Positions 9,103-19,500 of a stretch of DNA of 64,000 nt are shown in pieces (position 1 is the first letter of the stretch; every line of letters starts with the position of its first letter). The position numbers and the translations under genes are program-made. The DNA is taken from contig NZ_JUQX01000034.1 in the NCBI RefSeq assembly GCF_001074565.1, forward strand, positions 1 to 64,000, in the 5' to 3' direction. Below the pieces are notes generated by a model that was not told the DNA's origin, made no database searches, and saw nothing but the letters and a program-made list of their open reading frames with translations. This stretch comes from Streptococcus pseudopneumoniae. GTDB taxonomy: Bacteria > Bacillota > Bacilli > Lactobacillales > Streptococcaceae.

Positions 9103-10092
9103 ATGAAATACATTATCAATCATTCAAACGACACTGCCTTTAATATCGCCTTGGAAGAATATGCCTTTAAACATCTTTTGGATGAAGATCAAATCTTCCT
9201 ACTTTGGATTAACAAGCCATCTATCATTGTTGGGCGTCACCAGAACACTATCGAAGAAATCAACCGTGATTATGTTCGAGAAAATGGCATTGAGGTAGTC
9301 CGCCGTATCAGTGGTGGTGGAGCTGTTTATCACGATTTAAACAACCTCAACTACACCATCATTTCAAAAGAAGATGAAAACAAGGCCTTTGACTTTAAGA
9401 GTTTTTCAACTCCAGTCATCAATACCTTGGCTCAACTTGGTGTTAAAGCTGAGTTCACAGGCCGTAATGACCTTGAGATTGACGGTAAGAAATTCTGTGG
9501 CAATGCCCAAGCCTATATCAATGGACGTATCATGCACCACGGTTGCTTGCTCTTTGACGTTGATTTGACAGTCCTTGCTAACGCCCTCAAGGTTTCAAAG
9601 GACAAATTTGAGTCAAAAGGTGTGAAATCCGTCCGTGCTCGTGTAACCAATATTGTCAATGAATTACCAGAAAAAATCACAGTTGAAGAATTCCGTGATT
9701 TGCTATTGGAATACATGAAAAAAGAGTACCCAGAGATGACTGAATATGTCTTTTCAGAAGAAGAATTGGCCGAAATCAATCGTATCAAGGATACCAAGTT
9801 TGGTACTTGGGACTGGAACTACGGTAAATCACCTGAATTTAACGTCCGTCGTGGAACAAAATTCACTAGTGGTAAAGTAGAAATCTTTGCCAATGTTCTC
9901 GAATCAAAAATCCAAGACATCAAGATTTATGGTGACTTCTTTGGTATCGAGGACGTTGCAGCAGTAGAAGATGTCGTCCGTGGAGTGAAATACGAACGCG
10001 AAGATGTTCTAAAGGCCTTAGAAACTATTGATATTACACGCTACTTCGCGGGTATCAGCCGAGAAGAAATCGCTGAAGCGGTAGTAGGATAA
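9103..10092 (+). CDS. lplA: lipoate-protein ligase A
   Basis: A 329-residue ATP-dependent ligase that attaches salvaged lipoate to lipoyl domains. The N-terminal catalytic domain has RRISGGGAVYHDLNNLNYT near residues 68-86 and FCGNAQAY further on. The C-terminal accessory domain runs from about 250. It follows the dehydrogenase genes on the same strand, and its evident target here is Lys43 of the E3 lipoyl domain. Two hairpins separate it from lpdA, so it may also have its own start of transcription. Confidence 0.92.
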   Translation: MKYIINHSNDTAFNIALEEYAFKHLLDEDQIFLLWINKPSIIVGRHQNTIEEINRDYVRENGIEVVRRISGGGAVYHDLNNLNYTIISKEDENKAFDFKSFSTPVINTLAQLGVKAEFTGRNDLEIDGKKFCGNAQAYINGRIMHHGCLLFDVDLTVLANALKVSKDKFESKGVKSVRARVTNIVNELPEKITVEEFRDLLLEYMKKEYPEMTEYVFSEEELAEINRIKDTKFGTWDWNYGKSPEFNVRRGTKFTSGKVEIFANVLESKIQDIKIYGDFFGIEDVAAVEDVVRGVKYEREDVLKALETIDITRYFAGISREEIAEAVVG

Positions 10093-10100
10093 AAAGAAAA

Positions 10101-10130
10101 GAAGTTAGTTGTATGACTAGCTTCTTTTTT
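10101..10130 (+). terminator. terminator after lplA
   Basis: GAAGTTAGT / ACTAGCTTC arms (one G-T pair) and a six-T run. It closes the + strand block before the convergent xerS. Confidence 0.75.
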
Positions 10131-10165
10131 GAATATAAATTTACATAATTTATAATATGTAATAA

Positions 10166-11236
10166 TCATAAACTATCTAAAGCGTTCTTTTGTTCATCAT
10201 TGACGATATGGGTATAGAGGTCAGTGACTTGTGTACTGGCGTGTCCTAGCTGATGGCTGACCAAAACTTGCGATTTAGTCGCATCATAGAGCCTAGTTGC
10301 CAGGGTATGGCGCAGTTTGTGGGGAGTTACACGGACTTTGAAGTTCTCAGAGTACTTAGCAACCATCTTTTCCACGCTAGAAGCATCGATACGATTGGGA
10401 ACGCCACGATATAAGGTCAGAAAGAGAGCTGTATCCGTCTTTTCCGTCTTATAACGTTGATTTCGAATGGCGAGATAATTCTCTAGATAAGGTTTTGCAA
10501 AGGCCGCGACATTGACCGAGTCACGTTTGCCACCTTTTCGAGTGACATCAATGACCATCATTTTGAGATTGAGATCTCTTAGATCCAGATTTACAGCTTC
10601 GGACAAGCGGACGCCAGACGCCAAGAGAAGGGCAATAATAGCTAAATCACGTTCTTTATTTTTGTTAAATGATGAAAGAGCTCGATTTGAGAGCTGTTGT
10701 GGGTACTCCTGGTCGATATAGGTTAGAAAACCTTCTGTTTCATCACCTAGAAAGAGCTTTTGCTTGATGTTTTCAGCTCTGGCAGCAAGTGTTTCTTTCT
10801 TTTTCTTGGTTGAAACTTTCTTCATTACATTACGATAGAAATAAGGCTCCCCTTGGTCGTTTTCAACTTCCTCAGTTAGATATTTGTATAGACTGGAAAG
10901 TGCTGACAAGGTCCGATTGATAGTTGTCTGTGAAACGCCTTGTTTGGTTGTATTAGCATTTAGCAAAGGTCGTTCTCTTAGATATAGGATAAAGGATTCC
11001 ATATCTTTCTTTGACATGTTTTCCAAGACCGATAAAGGAATATCAGCCATTTTATCAGCTTTTGAAATCCCAGACTCTAAAACCCAGCTGAAAAATCGGT
11101 CATATTCCTTGAGGTATTCATACAAGGTTGTAAAACTGTATGGAACAGCAAGCTTAGATTGGTAGTATTCCAGAACATACCAGGGCATGATTTGTTTTAG
11201 TTTGTCGATTCGTTCCAGTAAAATCTCACGTTTCAT
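10166..11236 (-). CDS. xerS: tyrosine recombinase XerS
   Basis: A 356-residue tyrosine recombinase of the single-protein XerS/difSL system that resolves chromosome dimers at the terminus in streptococci. The N-terminal SAM-like core-binding domain covers about residues 15-130. The catalytic domain carries Arg in [22 protein letters not shown] (His and Arg), HQLGHAS (His) and the nucleophile Tyr in DLYTH. GGAG lies upstream of the ATG. It is flanked by its presumed target site, and its promoter -35 box lies within that site. It is convergent with lplA. The 356-residue length distinguishes it from XerC/D (about 300). Confidence 0.93.
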   Translation of the reverse strand: MKREILLERIDKLKQIMPWYVLEYYQSKLAVPYSFTTLYEYLKEYDRFFSWVLESGISKADKMADIPLSVLENMSKKDMESFILYLRERPLLNANTTKQGVSQTTINRTLSALSSLYKYLTEEVENDQGEPYFYRNVMKKVSTKKKKETLAARAENIKQKLFLGDETEGFLTYIDQEYPQQLSNRALSSFNKNKERDLAIIALLLASGVRLSEAVNLDLRDLNLKMMVIDVTRKGGKRDSVNVAAFAKPYLENYLAIRNQRYKTEKTDTALFLTLYRGVPNRIDASSVEKMVAKYSENFKVRVTPHKLRHTLATRLYDATKSQVLVSHQLGHASTQVTDLYTHIVNDEQKNALDSL

Positions 11237-11265
11237 GTATTTTCTCCATAATTAAGTCTACTAGT

Positions 11266-11294
11266 AGTATAGCATAGACATATGTATTTTTCAA
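11266..11294 (-). promoter_or_regulatory. xerS promoter overlapping difSL
   Basis: On the - strand, TTGAAA (11289-11294) and an extended -10 TGC-TATACT (TATACT at 11266-11271) are spaced by 17 bases. The -35 hexamer is inside one arm of the dif-like site, so bound XerS would cover its own promoter. Confidence 0.65.
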
Positions 11295-11318
11295 GAAAAT
11301 TATAGTTTTTCGGAAAGA
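11288..11318 (-). other. difSL-like chromosome dimer resolution site
   Basis: A 31-base site reading on the - strand TCTTTCCGAAAAACTATAAT and then TTTCTTGAAAA. It matches, as I remember it, the streptococcal/lactococcal difSL consensus with imperfect inverted arms around a central ACTATAAT-type spacer. It sits 51 bases upstream of xerS, the position seen in other streptococci, and at the point where gene orientation switches. Confidence 0.85.
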
Positions 11319-11405
11319 TGTTGTATGTGTTTGGTGATATTCTTGATTGAGAAAACCCATAAAATAGATAGCCAAAAATTTTTTTAGAGCCAATTATCCT
11401 CAATT

Positions 11406-11623
11406 ATGTACTTTATTTAAGTGAATACTGGAAATTTTTCAAATGTACATTTTAGTGAAAATGACTATTACCAAAAACCTAAACCTTGATTGTTCAAGAT
11501 TTGTAGGCTTATAAGGGTTTAATAAAGGTTGAAATTGTATTTTATACATCTAAGCTGCTAGATCAAAAATGTACTTTATTTTTCCTTAAAATAAAGTACA
11601 TTTCATTTATAAAGTACATTTTT
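11406..11623. repeat. cluster of AAATGTACTTTAT motifs including a perfect inverted repeat
   Basis: Five copies of a motif close to AAATGTACTTTAT: 11406-11418 (+), 11441-11452 (TGTACA centre), 11567-11582 (+), 11588-11603 (-) and 11609-11623 (-). Copies three and four form a perfect 16-base inverted repeat with a 5-base spacer. The intergenic stretch 11237-11831 holds no convincing gene; besides these motifs it contains the xerS promoter, difSL and the ClC terminator. The arrangement looks like binding sites for a dimeric protein. Confidence 0.6.
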
Positions 11624-11710
11624 AGAGAGTTTACATTACGCCTTAAATTCAGACAAACCAAGGGTTCATCTACTTTCTTGGGAAAAGTACAAAAATTTAA
11701 GTTTTTAAAA

Positions 11711-11753
11711 TAAAACAAAGACCTGGTTCTGTTTTTCATAAAAACCAAGTCTT
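11711..11753 (-). terminator. terminator of the ClC gene
   Basis: On the - strand, AAGACTTGGTT and AACCAGGTCTT pair with one G-T, followed by TGTTTTATTTT. It is about 80 bases past the ClC stop. Confidence 0.7.
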
Positions 11754-11831
11754 TTGTGTATGATATGAATCTACAAAATTTCCACGTTTCATGAATTACA
11801 TAACCAAAATTATGTAACATATATTCTTAAT

Positions 11832-13397
11832 CTACAACAACAAATCTTTGACTTTTCCAATTTCACTTTTTGGAATCACCAGGTGAATCATATCACCCAG
11901 ATACATCCTGGTTGAGCCATTAACTGTTTGACTTTTACCATTATGGAGTTGGGTTGTAATGAGTACATTCTGTGGTAAGTTGAGTTCATGGACTTGTTTT
12001 CCAGCTATTCTATCTGAAACAGGGATTTCGATAAGAGTTACTTCTCCGTCGTCTGTCACTTCTTCTGGCATCATTTTCTCAAGCATGGCCTCGTATACTG
12101 GGGCACCCTTTAGTAAATCCATGATAATGTAGGCTACCAAAGTAACAAGTCCGAGAGGCATGAGATTTCGGATGTCACCAACCATTTCGGTTACAAGGAT
12201 CATGGCTGTTAGGGGAGCCTTGGATATTGCTCCAAAGTAGCCACTCATTCCTAAAATGATAAATATTGGAAATTGTTCCTGGCTTACAAGTCCAAGATTA
12301 ACACAAATGACGCCAACTAGTGCACCAAGTAAGGAACCAAGGGCCAGAATAGGTAGGAAAATTCCACCTGGTAGTCCACTACCATAACTCATCATACTCC
12401 AAATAAAACGAATGAGGAAGTAGGCAAGTAAGACTTGAAAACTAAAGTGTTGCTCAGTTAAAGAAAGAACAATTTGGTTCCCACCACCAAGCATTTGCGG
12501 CATAAAAATCCCTACTGGTATGATAAGGATAAAAGCTAAGATTGGATAATAAGCTCTATCTAAATGGATTTTTTGACCAAGCCAGTCATAAACTTTGCTG
12601 ACATTAAGCACAGCTTTTTCATAAAGAAAACCAGAAATGCCGAGAAAAATACCCATAACCAAATAAATCCAATACTGATCCAGAGTCATGAGAGGGATAT
12701 TGTCAGGCATATCCAATACGGGCGTTAGGCCGAACATAAGGAGCGAAACAAAGTTTGCTACAATACTGGCTGCTAGAGTGGAAACCCAGAAAAATCTTGA
12801 AAAGTGATGATAGACTTCTTCTACTACAAAGAGAAGGCCTGCTATTGGGGCGTTAAAGGCTGCAGCTAAACCAGCGGCTGCTCCACTGGCAATTAAGGAA
12901 CGTTCCTCAACTGGACTCGATTTGAGCCATTTAGCAATTCCCTTACCTCCAACTGCTCCAAGTTGAATACTCGGCCCTTCCCTACCCAGCATGAGTCCGC
13001 TGGCAATTGCAAGGGTGCCTAAAACATATTTCTTCCAGAGAACACTCCACCAATTAAGCGACAAGAGTCCTTTTAATTCGGCCTCAACTTGTGGGATCCC
13101 AGAGCCTTTGATATCTTTCTCTGAGCGAGTTAATTTAGCACTGAGCCAGCAGATGAGTATGTAGAATAGAGCAAGGACAAAAAGATTGCGCACTAGGTGC
13201 GCTTGATCTTGATAGAGGCCTTGTATTAGGTGGAAGCCCTTTTCAATTAAGAAACGAAAAGATCCAACGATTAGCCCGACAACTAGCCCGACGATGATTC
13301 CTCGCCCAACTTGGGATAATATGGTACTTGAAGCAAAGGCAAATTCTTTCTTGGAGCTGAGTATTTCTGACTGTTCCTCCATAATCATTTCCTCCAA
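11832..13397 (-). CDS. ClC-type H+/Cl- antiporter with TrkA_C domain
   Basis: A 521-residue ClC protein. The anion-filter motifs GSGIPQVE, GREGPSIQLGA and GSGLPGGIFLP are all present. The gating Glu of GREGP and the internal proton Glu of FVVEEVYHHF are both kept, which marks a proton-coupled exchanger and not a channel. About the last 75 residues form a TrkA_C (RCK C-terminal) domain that may sense a small ligand. It is read just after rnhB (1-base gap) and so belongs to the rbgA-rnhB unit. A role in acid or halide (fluoride/chloride) stress is inference. Confidence 0.88.
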   Translation of the reverse strand: MEEMIMEEQSEILSSKKEFAFASSTILSQVGRGIIVGLVVGLIVGSFRFLIEKGFHLIQGLYQDQAHLVRNLFVLALFYILICWLSAKLTRSEKDIKGSGIPQVEAELKGLLSLNWWSVLWKKYVLGTLAIASGLMLGREGPSIQLGAVGGKGIAKWLKSSPVEERSLIASGAAAGLAAAFNAPIAGLLFVVEEVYHHFSRFFWVSTLAASIVANFVSLLMFGLTPVLDMPDNIPLMTLDQYWIYLVMGIFLGISGFLYEKAVLNVSKVYDWLGQKIHLDRAYYPILAFILIIPVGIFMPQMLGGGNQIVLSLTEQHFSFQVLLAYFLIRFIWSMMSYGSGLPGGIFLPILALGSLLGALVGVICVNLGLVSQEQFPIFIILGMSGYFGAISKAPLTAMILVTEMVGDIRNLMPLGLVTLVAYIIMDLLKGAPVYEAMLEKMMPEEVTDDGEVTLIEIPVSDRIAGKQVHELNLPQNVLITTQLHNGKSQTVNGSTRMYLGDMIHLVIPKSEIGKVKDLLL

Positions 13398-13398
13398 T

Positions 13399-14178
13399 TT
13401 AACTTTCTTTGTTTGCTGCGACCAGTGATTTTATCGGTTCAAAACTAGTCCGATGAATGGGAGTAACTCCTTGTTTATCAAGACCTTCTAAGTGTTTTGC
13501 TGTTCCATATCCAGCATTAGAAGCGAAATCATATCCAGGATACTGGTTGTCATAATCCTTCATTAAATTATCCCGTGTCACTTTGGCAACTATTGATGCG
13601 GCTGCGATAGAGAGCGAGTTCGCATCTCCCTTGATGATGGCTGTTTGGGAAATCGGTAAATCAAGCTGCATGGCATCAATCAAGAGGTGCTCAGGTTGGG
13701 GACTGAGCTGAGAGATTGCTTCTTTCATAGCAAGCTTAGTTGCTTCATAGATATTGACTTGGTCAATAACTTGATTATCCATGATTCCAACGCCGATTGC
13801 GAGAGCTTGGTCTTGAACGGCTTGAAAAATTTCCAAATGTTTCTTTTTGGGGATTTTCTTACTATCGTTGAGGCCTCTAATTTTACAATTTTTAGGCAAG
13901 ATTACCGCTGCAGCGATCACAGGTCCAGCCAAAGGACCACGGCCAACCTCGTCAACGCCTGCTATTAAGCTTAATCCTTGTTTATAAAGTTCTTTTTCAT
14001 AGGAAAGCATGTTTTCTAGACGAAGTTTTTCTTCAAGTTCAGCCTGAATGGCTTTTTTCCGCTTGCTGATTTCCTTTTGAACTCCAGAACGAGTATCCTT
14101 TTCCAGTTCAAGAAAAATGGGATTGTCTAAGTCTTTGACCGTAGCAAGAAGTTCCTTGATTTCTTTAATCGTCATCAT
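13399..14178 (-). CDS. rnhB: ribonuclease HII
   Basis: A 259-residue RNase HII that cuts RNA in RNA/DNA hybrids and at single ribonucleotides in DNA. The [12 protein letters not shown] motif near residue 77, with the first Asp-Glu pair of the active site, is clear. The later acidic residues in LIDAMQL and the [12 protein letters not shown] segment complete the family signature. The first 70 residues are a helical N-terminal extension typical of Firmicutes RnhB. It overlaps the end of rbgA by 14 bases, so the two are translationally coupled. Confidence 0.93.
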   Translation of the reverse strand: MMTIKEIKELLATVKDLDNPIFLELEKDTRSGVQKEISKRKKAIQAELEEKLRLENMLSYEKELYKQGLSLIAGVDEVGRGPLAGPVIAAAVILPKNCKIRGLNDSKKIPKKKHLEIFQAVQDQALAIGVGIMDNQVIDQVNIYEATKLAMKEAISQLSPQPEHLLIDAMQLDLPISQTAIIKGDANSLSIAAASIVAKVTRDNLMKDYDNQYPGYDFASNAGYGTAKHLEGLDKQGVTPIHRTSFEPIKSLVAANKES

Positions 14179-15016
14179 CGATGTCGTCCAATGTATCTAA
14201 GGTATAGTTACCGAGTTTTCCATCACGAACTTCCTTCACGAAAAGACTGTAAAAACGGTCGTAGTCGTCACGGAAACCGAGGGCACGTGTCATATCCATG
14301 ATGATAACAGGCGCTTCTTCTTCTATCTTCATTTGTTTGAAGCGTTCAGCTAGCTTTTCTGGATAATGTTTTTTGAAATAATTGAGACCAAAAATGGTTA
14401 CCTCATCCATAGGAAGCAACTGGTCTTTAATTGCTCCAGTTAAGGCTAATTTCAGTGCGACAGCATCATCTTCAAACTTAGGCCAAAGAATCCCTGGTGT
14501 GTCAAGGATTTCAAGGTCTTTATTGGTTTTAAGCCATTGTTGCCCCTTGGTAACACCTGGTTTATTGCCGACCACCGCAATCTTTTTCCCAGCCAAACGG
14601 TTCATCAGAGTTGATTTGCCAGCATTTGGAATTCCAATAATCATGGTACGCAAAGTTTCAATTTTTATACCGCGTTCTTTCTGGCGTGCAATCTTATCAG
14701 CCATAAGCTTTTTGGCTGCATCTGTCACAACTTTTACGGTAACTTGCTCTTTGGAGTTGATTGCCAGAGTTTGAATCCCTTGTGATTCAAAGTACTGACG
14801 CCATTCTTTTGTCATTACTGGATCGGCCAGATCAGCCTTATTTAAAATCAAGAGTTTGGGTTTATCACCCACAATCTTGATTAACATAGGATTTTGACTA
14901 GATAAAGGTAGGCGAGCATCCACCAAAATCGTCACAAAATCAACAAATTTTAAATTCTCCTGAACTTGTCTCCGAGCCTTAGACATGTGGCCCGGAAACC
15001 ATTGAATAGTAGCCAT
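14165..15016 (-). CDS. rbgA: ribosome biogenesis GTPase
   Basis: Circularly permuted GTPase (YlqF/RbgA) of 283 residues needed for late assembly of the 50S subunit. The permuted order is visible: G4 LNKADL near residue 58, then G1 [14 protein letters not shown] near 128, then G3 DTPGIL near 174. The start [12 protein letters not shown] is characteristic. A strong GGAAGGGG site precedes the ATG, and a TAGAAT-type -10 lies about 60 bases upstream. It is the first gene of rbgA-rnhB-ClC. Confidence 0.93.
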   Translation of the reverse strand: MATIQWFPGHMSKARRQVQENLKFVDFVTILVDARLPLSSQNPMLIKIVGDKPKLLILNKADLADPVMTKEWRQYFESQGIQTLAINSKEQVTVKVVTDAAKKLMADKIARQKERGIKIETLRTMIIGIPNAGKSTLMNRLAGKKIAVVGNKPGVTKGQQWLKTNKDLEILDTPGILWPKFEDDAVALKLALTGAIKDQLLPMDEVTIFGLNYFKKHYPEKLAERFKQMKIEEEAPVIIMDMTRALGFRDDYDRFYSLFVKEVRDGKLGNYTLDTLDDIDDDD

Positions 15017-15179
15017 AATAATTCCCCTTCCGACTAAAAAAACGTGATAAAAACGTTTTCTTTCTTACCATCTATTCTATCATAAATGGTCCCTCTTTGC
15101 ATAGGCTTTTGTCTACAAAAATGAGTATATAAAGTAGAAATATTTGCATAAATAATGTATTGTTATATCAAAGCATTAG

Positions 15180-15218
15180 AAAAACACCTAGCAAGTTATA
15201 ATGATGATAGGTGTTTTT
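15180..15218 (-). terminator. terminator after the 392-residue gene
   Basis: Perfect 11-base arms AAAAACACCTA / TAGGTGTTTTT, ending in T or A runs on both strands. It sits just past the stop at 15220 and before rbgA. Confidence 0.75.
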
Positions 15219-15219
15219 C

Positions 15220-16398
15220 TTATAAGATTATCCTTGAGAGAAAAGGGCTGATACAATTTTTGACAATCCTTTCACTCCAGAAAATTTGTGCTGGGGATAA
15301 ATAATCAGCTCTTAAACATTCTTTTAAAAATTCAGCAACTTGATCTGGTGCAATCTCAAACTCAAAGGCTTTCATTTTGTAGAAAAAGTCGACGAGATGC
15401 TCAGATAAGTAATCTTCTGAAAAGGCCACTTCACCATATTTTCGATACTCCAGCAAGAGTCGAGAGAACCTGGCTTTTTCATCTGGTAAATTACGAAAAT
15501 AAGAATTTATTAGCAAAATTTGTTTTTGCTTTCGTTCAATAGGATCTTGGTTCGCAATTCGTTGCTCTTTTTCAAGTTCTTTTTGATTTTGCTTTGCCTT
15601 GACAGCCCGTTCTTCTCTATTTTTTCCAAAGAGAATTTTTTCCCACTTTCGTTCTTCTCGGGTGAGAGTTTCTGTAAAGCCAAAATAATCTTGATAGGCT
15701 CGTTCTGCAGGTCCCATGGCAAGAATGAGGTTGTCAGCGTATTGCTTGGCGATTTTATCTCTCTTCTTGCGTTCTTTCTCTGCTTGAATCCGTAAATGCT
15801 GCTCGTAGTCGATTTTCTCCTTGCCTAGTTTGACAAGGTAGAGTTGGTCATCAGTCTTGCCAAGTAGAAAAGGTTTGATACACTTTTCCAGTACTTCTTC
15901 CATACGATCCTTCTTTATCGGCTCTGCCTTGGTCCAACTTCCACCTTGAAAGACTTCTAGGAAGATCTGGTAATCTTTCTCAGGTGCAAATTGATTGCCA
16001 CGATTGGCTTTGAAAACACCTTTATCCCAAAACCATTTTAGAAGTCGTTCGTCAAAATCGACTTTATTGACCTTGATTTTTTCCTTTTTCTGAGCTTTTC
16101 TAGTTAAGTTTTCAACTTTTCTGAGTAGTTTTTCTTCCTCTTCTAGTTGCTGGTCAAGACTTAATCGATGAAAATGGCGAACACAGTCACTGCCGATAGG
16201 AAAGAGACGTTGTCCTGTGACATTGTTAAAGAGTTCGTAAGCATATTTAATGGCATTTCCGCAGATACAATTGCTACGCCCAATGCCATTAAAAATCAAG
16301 GAAACTTCATTCCATTCCTTGGTTGCTTGATCCCAAGTATCGGCTTTTGAAGCCTGTAAAACTGCGTCATGCAGGGATTTTCTAACTGGAAGTGGCAT
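15220..16398 (-). CDS. hypothetical protein, Lys/Glu-rich with N-terminal Cys cluster
   Basis: A 392-residue protein of unknown function. The N-terminal part has Cys residues in a CICGNAIKYAYELF context and a later SDCVRHFHR, which could bind a metal. The middle (about 85-300) is highly charged, Lys/Glu/Arg-rich and probably helical or coiled coil. No signal peptide or membrane segment is seen. It stands alone between rbgA and rexA on the same strand, with a RUP element upstream and a strong terminator downstream. I recall a conserved hypothetical at this position in pneumococci. No function is assigned. Confidence 0.75.
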   Translation of the reverse strand: MPLPVRKSLHDAVLQASKADTWDQATKEWNEVSLIFNGIGRSNCICGNAIKYAYELFNNVTGQRLFPIGSDCVRHFHRLSLDQQLEEEEKLLRKVENLTRKAQKKEKIKVNKVDFDERLLKWFWDKGVFKANRGNQFAPEKDYQIFLEVFQGGSWTKAEPIKKDRMEEVLEKCIKPFLLGKTDDQLYLVKLGKEKIDYEQHLRIQAEKERKKRDKIAKQYADNLILAMGPAERAYQDYFGFTETLTREERKWEKILFGKNREERAVKAKQNQKELEKEQRIANQDPIERKQKQILLINSYFRNLPDEKARFSRLLLEYRKYGEVAFSEDYLSEHLVDFFYKMKAFEFEIAPDQVAEFLKECLRADYLSPAQIFWSERIVKNCISPFLSRIIL

Positions 16399-16411
16399 GA
16401 GGTCTCCTTTC

Positions 16412-16519
16412 TAATACTCAATGAAAATCAAAGAGTAAACTAGGAAGCTAGCCGCAGGCTGTACTTGAGTACAGCAAGGTGAAGCTGACGAGGTTTGAAG
16501 AGATTTTCGAAGAGTATAA
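16412..16519. repeat. RUP-type repeat element
   Basis: About 104 bases between terminal inverted repeats ATACTC (16414) and GAGTAT (16517), flanked by TA. Internal landmarks are AATGAAAATCAAAGAG, AGGAAGCTAGCCGCAGGCTG and TTTGAAGAGATTTTCGAAGAG. This matches the RUP (repeat unit of pneumococcus) family, thought to be moved by IS630-type transposase. It is inserted between the rexA stop and the next gene. Confidence 0.8.
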
Positions 16520-16520
16520 A

Positions 16521-19500
16521 TTATACTTTTACAACTTGAATCTCATCTTTGCCGAGTAAAATCAGGTATTTCTCAATATTTTCAATCGAATAGGCTCGTG
16601 ATAAGGCTTCTCCATATAGGGCTAACTGACTACGATAGCGGTCTATGAGTTGACTTGGTTGATCGTAACGGTCTGTTTTGTAGTCGAAAAGAACGATACG
16701 ATTCTTATAAAGAAGATAGCCATCCAAGATTCCACGAACAACAAAGTCTTCCTGACTCTTTTGGTCGCGTTTGAGCATGGAGAAAGGTTGCTCACGATAG
16801 AGATAGTCAGTATTAGCGAGAATCTCCTGACCGAGTGGCGTATCAAAGAAAGCTAGGATTTTAGAAAGATTGATCTTGTCTCTAACAGCTGGGCTGGTTT
16901 GAACTTGGTGCAGAGTATCTTTCAGGTTATCAAGTGTTGGTTGCTGACTGAGGTCGATTCTCTGCATCAGTTCGTGTGTTGCACTACCAATCTCAGCTCC
17001 TGTCACCCTTTCTTTAGTTGAAAAATCTGGTAAATCAAAGCTGATTTTCTTGTCTACTGACTGACTTTGACCTGCAATCTCAACACCTTCCATATCCATA
17101 ACAGGTTCGTAGAATTTCTTGATTTGGCTTGGGGTTTGAACACTTGGAAGTTCAATGGCTGCGCGGTGAAGAGTATTATAAACTTCCACTTCTTTCAGCA
17201 TTTCAAGGGCTTCTTTAATCGTTTCAGACTGACGATTGTCTGCTTGAGAACTATCTTGTAGAGGACTCTTGTTTTCCAACTCTCCGATAGCTTCTCTGGT
17301 CAGCTGGTCTTCACCAACGAAACGGTAGCTAAAGTTGAGATGATCTTTGGCAAACACTTTAGTGATAGCCCAAACCCAATCTTGGAAATTCTTGGCTTGC
17401 AGTCTAGTATTGCTATCTAATTTTCCGCTCTCAGCTGATGGATATTCCTTGGCTTCTAGCTTTTCACGAGACCCCTTGCCGACAAGATAGAGCTTTTTCT
17501 CAGCTCGCGTCATGGCAACATACAGCAGACGCATCTGCTCTGAATAGCTAGCCAATTGCAGTTCTTTCTCATTCTGGATATAAGTTAGACTAGGAATGGA
17601 GAGTTTGATGGTTTTAGGATAGTGTGCTTCCACTGCTCCTGTTTCCACCTTGGCAATGTGTTTGACACCAAGCCCATTTTGACGGCTGAGAATGACGTCT
17701 GACATCGAATCTTGCTTGTTGAAGTCCTGATCCATGTTGAGGATAAAGACATAGGGAAACTCCAGACCTTTGCTCTTGTGAATGGTCATAAGTTCTACCG
17801 CATCCTTAGGCGGAGCGACGGCTACGCTTGCGAGATCATGCTGAGCCTCCAAAACCTGATCAATCATTCGAATAAAACGAGACAAGCCCTTGAAATTACT
17901 CTTTTCAAACTGGTCTGCTCTCAAAGCTAACGCATAGAGATTGGCTTGTCTGGCAGGACCATTTGGCAAAGCTCCGACATAATCATAGTAAAAACGATCG
18001 TTGTATATCTTCCAAATCAAGTCATAGAGGGAGTGGGTTTTGGCATATAAGCGCCAAGAATCCAAGATATCCATGAACTGACTTAGTTTTTCAGCTAAAG
18101 CTGTGTGAATTAAGGCCTTCTGTTCAGTTGCTTGTTTTTGAGCATTAAGCAGTTTCTCATAGAGATTTTCTTGGACCTTATCTTCTGCTTTCTGAAGGGA
18201 CAAGCGTGCCAACTCGTCCTCATCAAAGCTAAACATAGGAGACTTCATAAGGGCAACCAAGGCATAGTCTTGCAGGGGATTGTGGATGACACGAAGGGTG
18301 TCTAGCATGACTTGCACTTCTAGGGATTGGAGGTAATTATTTTGTTCTCCGTCTGTTTTGACAGGAATCCCATACTCAGACAAAGCGAGGAGGATCTGGT
18401 CATTACGACTGCGACTGGAAGTCAAAAGGGCAATTTCCTTAAAGGCTACACCATTCTCTTGATGGAGCTTCAGGATTTCCTTGATAACCAGACGCATTTC
18501 CCCAGTGAGTTTCGTTTCTGTTTGGCTCTCTTCCTCCTCTTGCCCACTATCGTCCTTATCGTAGAGGAGAAATTCTGCCTTGTTGTCTGGATTGGGAGTT
18601 AGTTTAGTATTGGCAAAAACAAGCTGGTGCATGCTATCATAGTTGATTTCGCCGACTTCTTGGTCCATGAGGCGTTCAAAAACATCGTTGGTTGCTGATA
18701 GCACTTCTGAACTGCTACGGAAATTTTCCTTGAGGAGAATCAACTTGCCTTCTTGAGGATTATGCGCATAGCGTTGGAATTTTTCATTGAAAATCTGCGG
18801 GTCTGCCTGACGGAAACGGTAGATGGACTGCTTGATATCCCCCACCATAAAGCGATTATGACCATTCGACAGCAATTCCAGCATCCGTTCTTGAATGTGG
18901 TTGGTATCCTGATACTCATCGACCATGACTTCGTGGAACCGTTCCTGATAAGCCTCGCGGACTTGTGGGAAATTCTCTAAAATCTCAATGGTATAATGGC
19001 TGATATCAGCAAATTCAAAGGCATTTTCCTGACGTTTACGTTCACGATAAGCCTCCACAAAATCACTCATAAAGGTTTGGAAGGTTTTAGCTAGATCCCA
19101 GGTGTCTTCATGATAACGATCTTGATAGTCGAGAATGGTTATCTGGTCTGACAGTTGTCCTAGTTTAGCAAACTGGACCTTTCTCTCATCGTTATAGGCA
19201 TCAGCCAGTGTTTTCAAATCGGCCTTACGACTAGAATTAGCCAGAGCTCGACCATTTTTCTCCTTAGAGATGGCGACAACACGAGTAAGCACTTCTTGAT
19301 AAGCCTGGCTATCGGACTCTTGATTTAAGGAGCCAATTTGATCCAGAACCTGTTGAACAGCTTCTAAATAGGTAGCTTTTGGAAACTCCTTGGCATCATT
19401 ATCCAGATGATAACGGAAAAAGCTTTCCAAATCCCAAAGCGCCTGCTTGATTTTCTCATACAGTTTTTCTTTTTCACTAGTAAAATCAGCTTCTTCAAAC

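Noticed and set aside
11563..11820. 85-codon open frame on the - strand upstream of xerS
   Set aside because: It runs through the ClC terminator and the AAATGTAC repeats, has no ribosome site, and its translation looks random (rich in Phe, Asn, Lys).
15017..15219. Possible missing IgA protease locus between rbgA and the 392-residue gene
   Set aside because: I recall an iga gene near here in pneumococci, but nothing of it is left in this gap and memory of gene order is not enough to claim a deletion.
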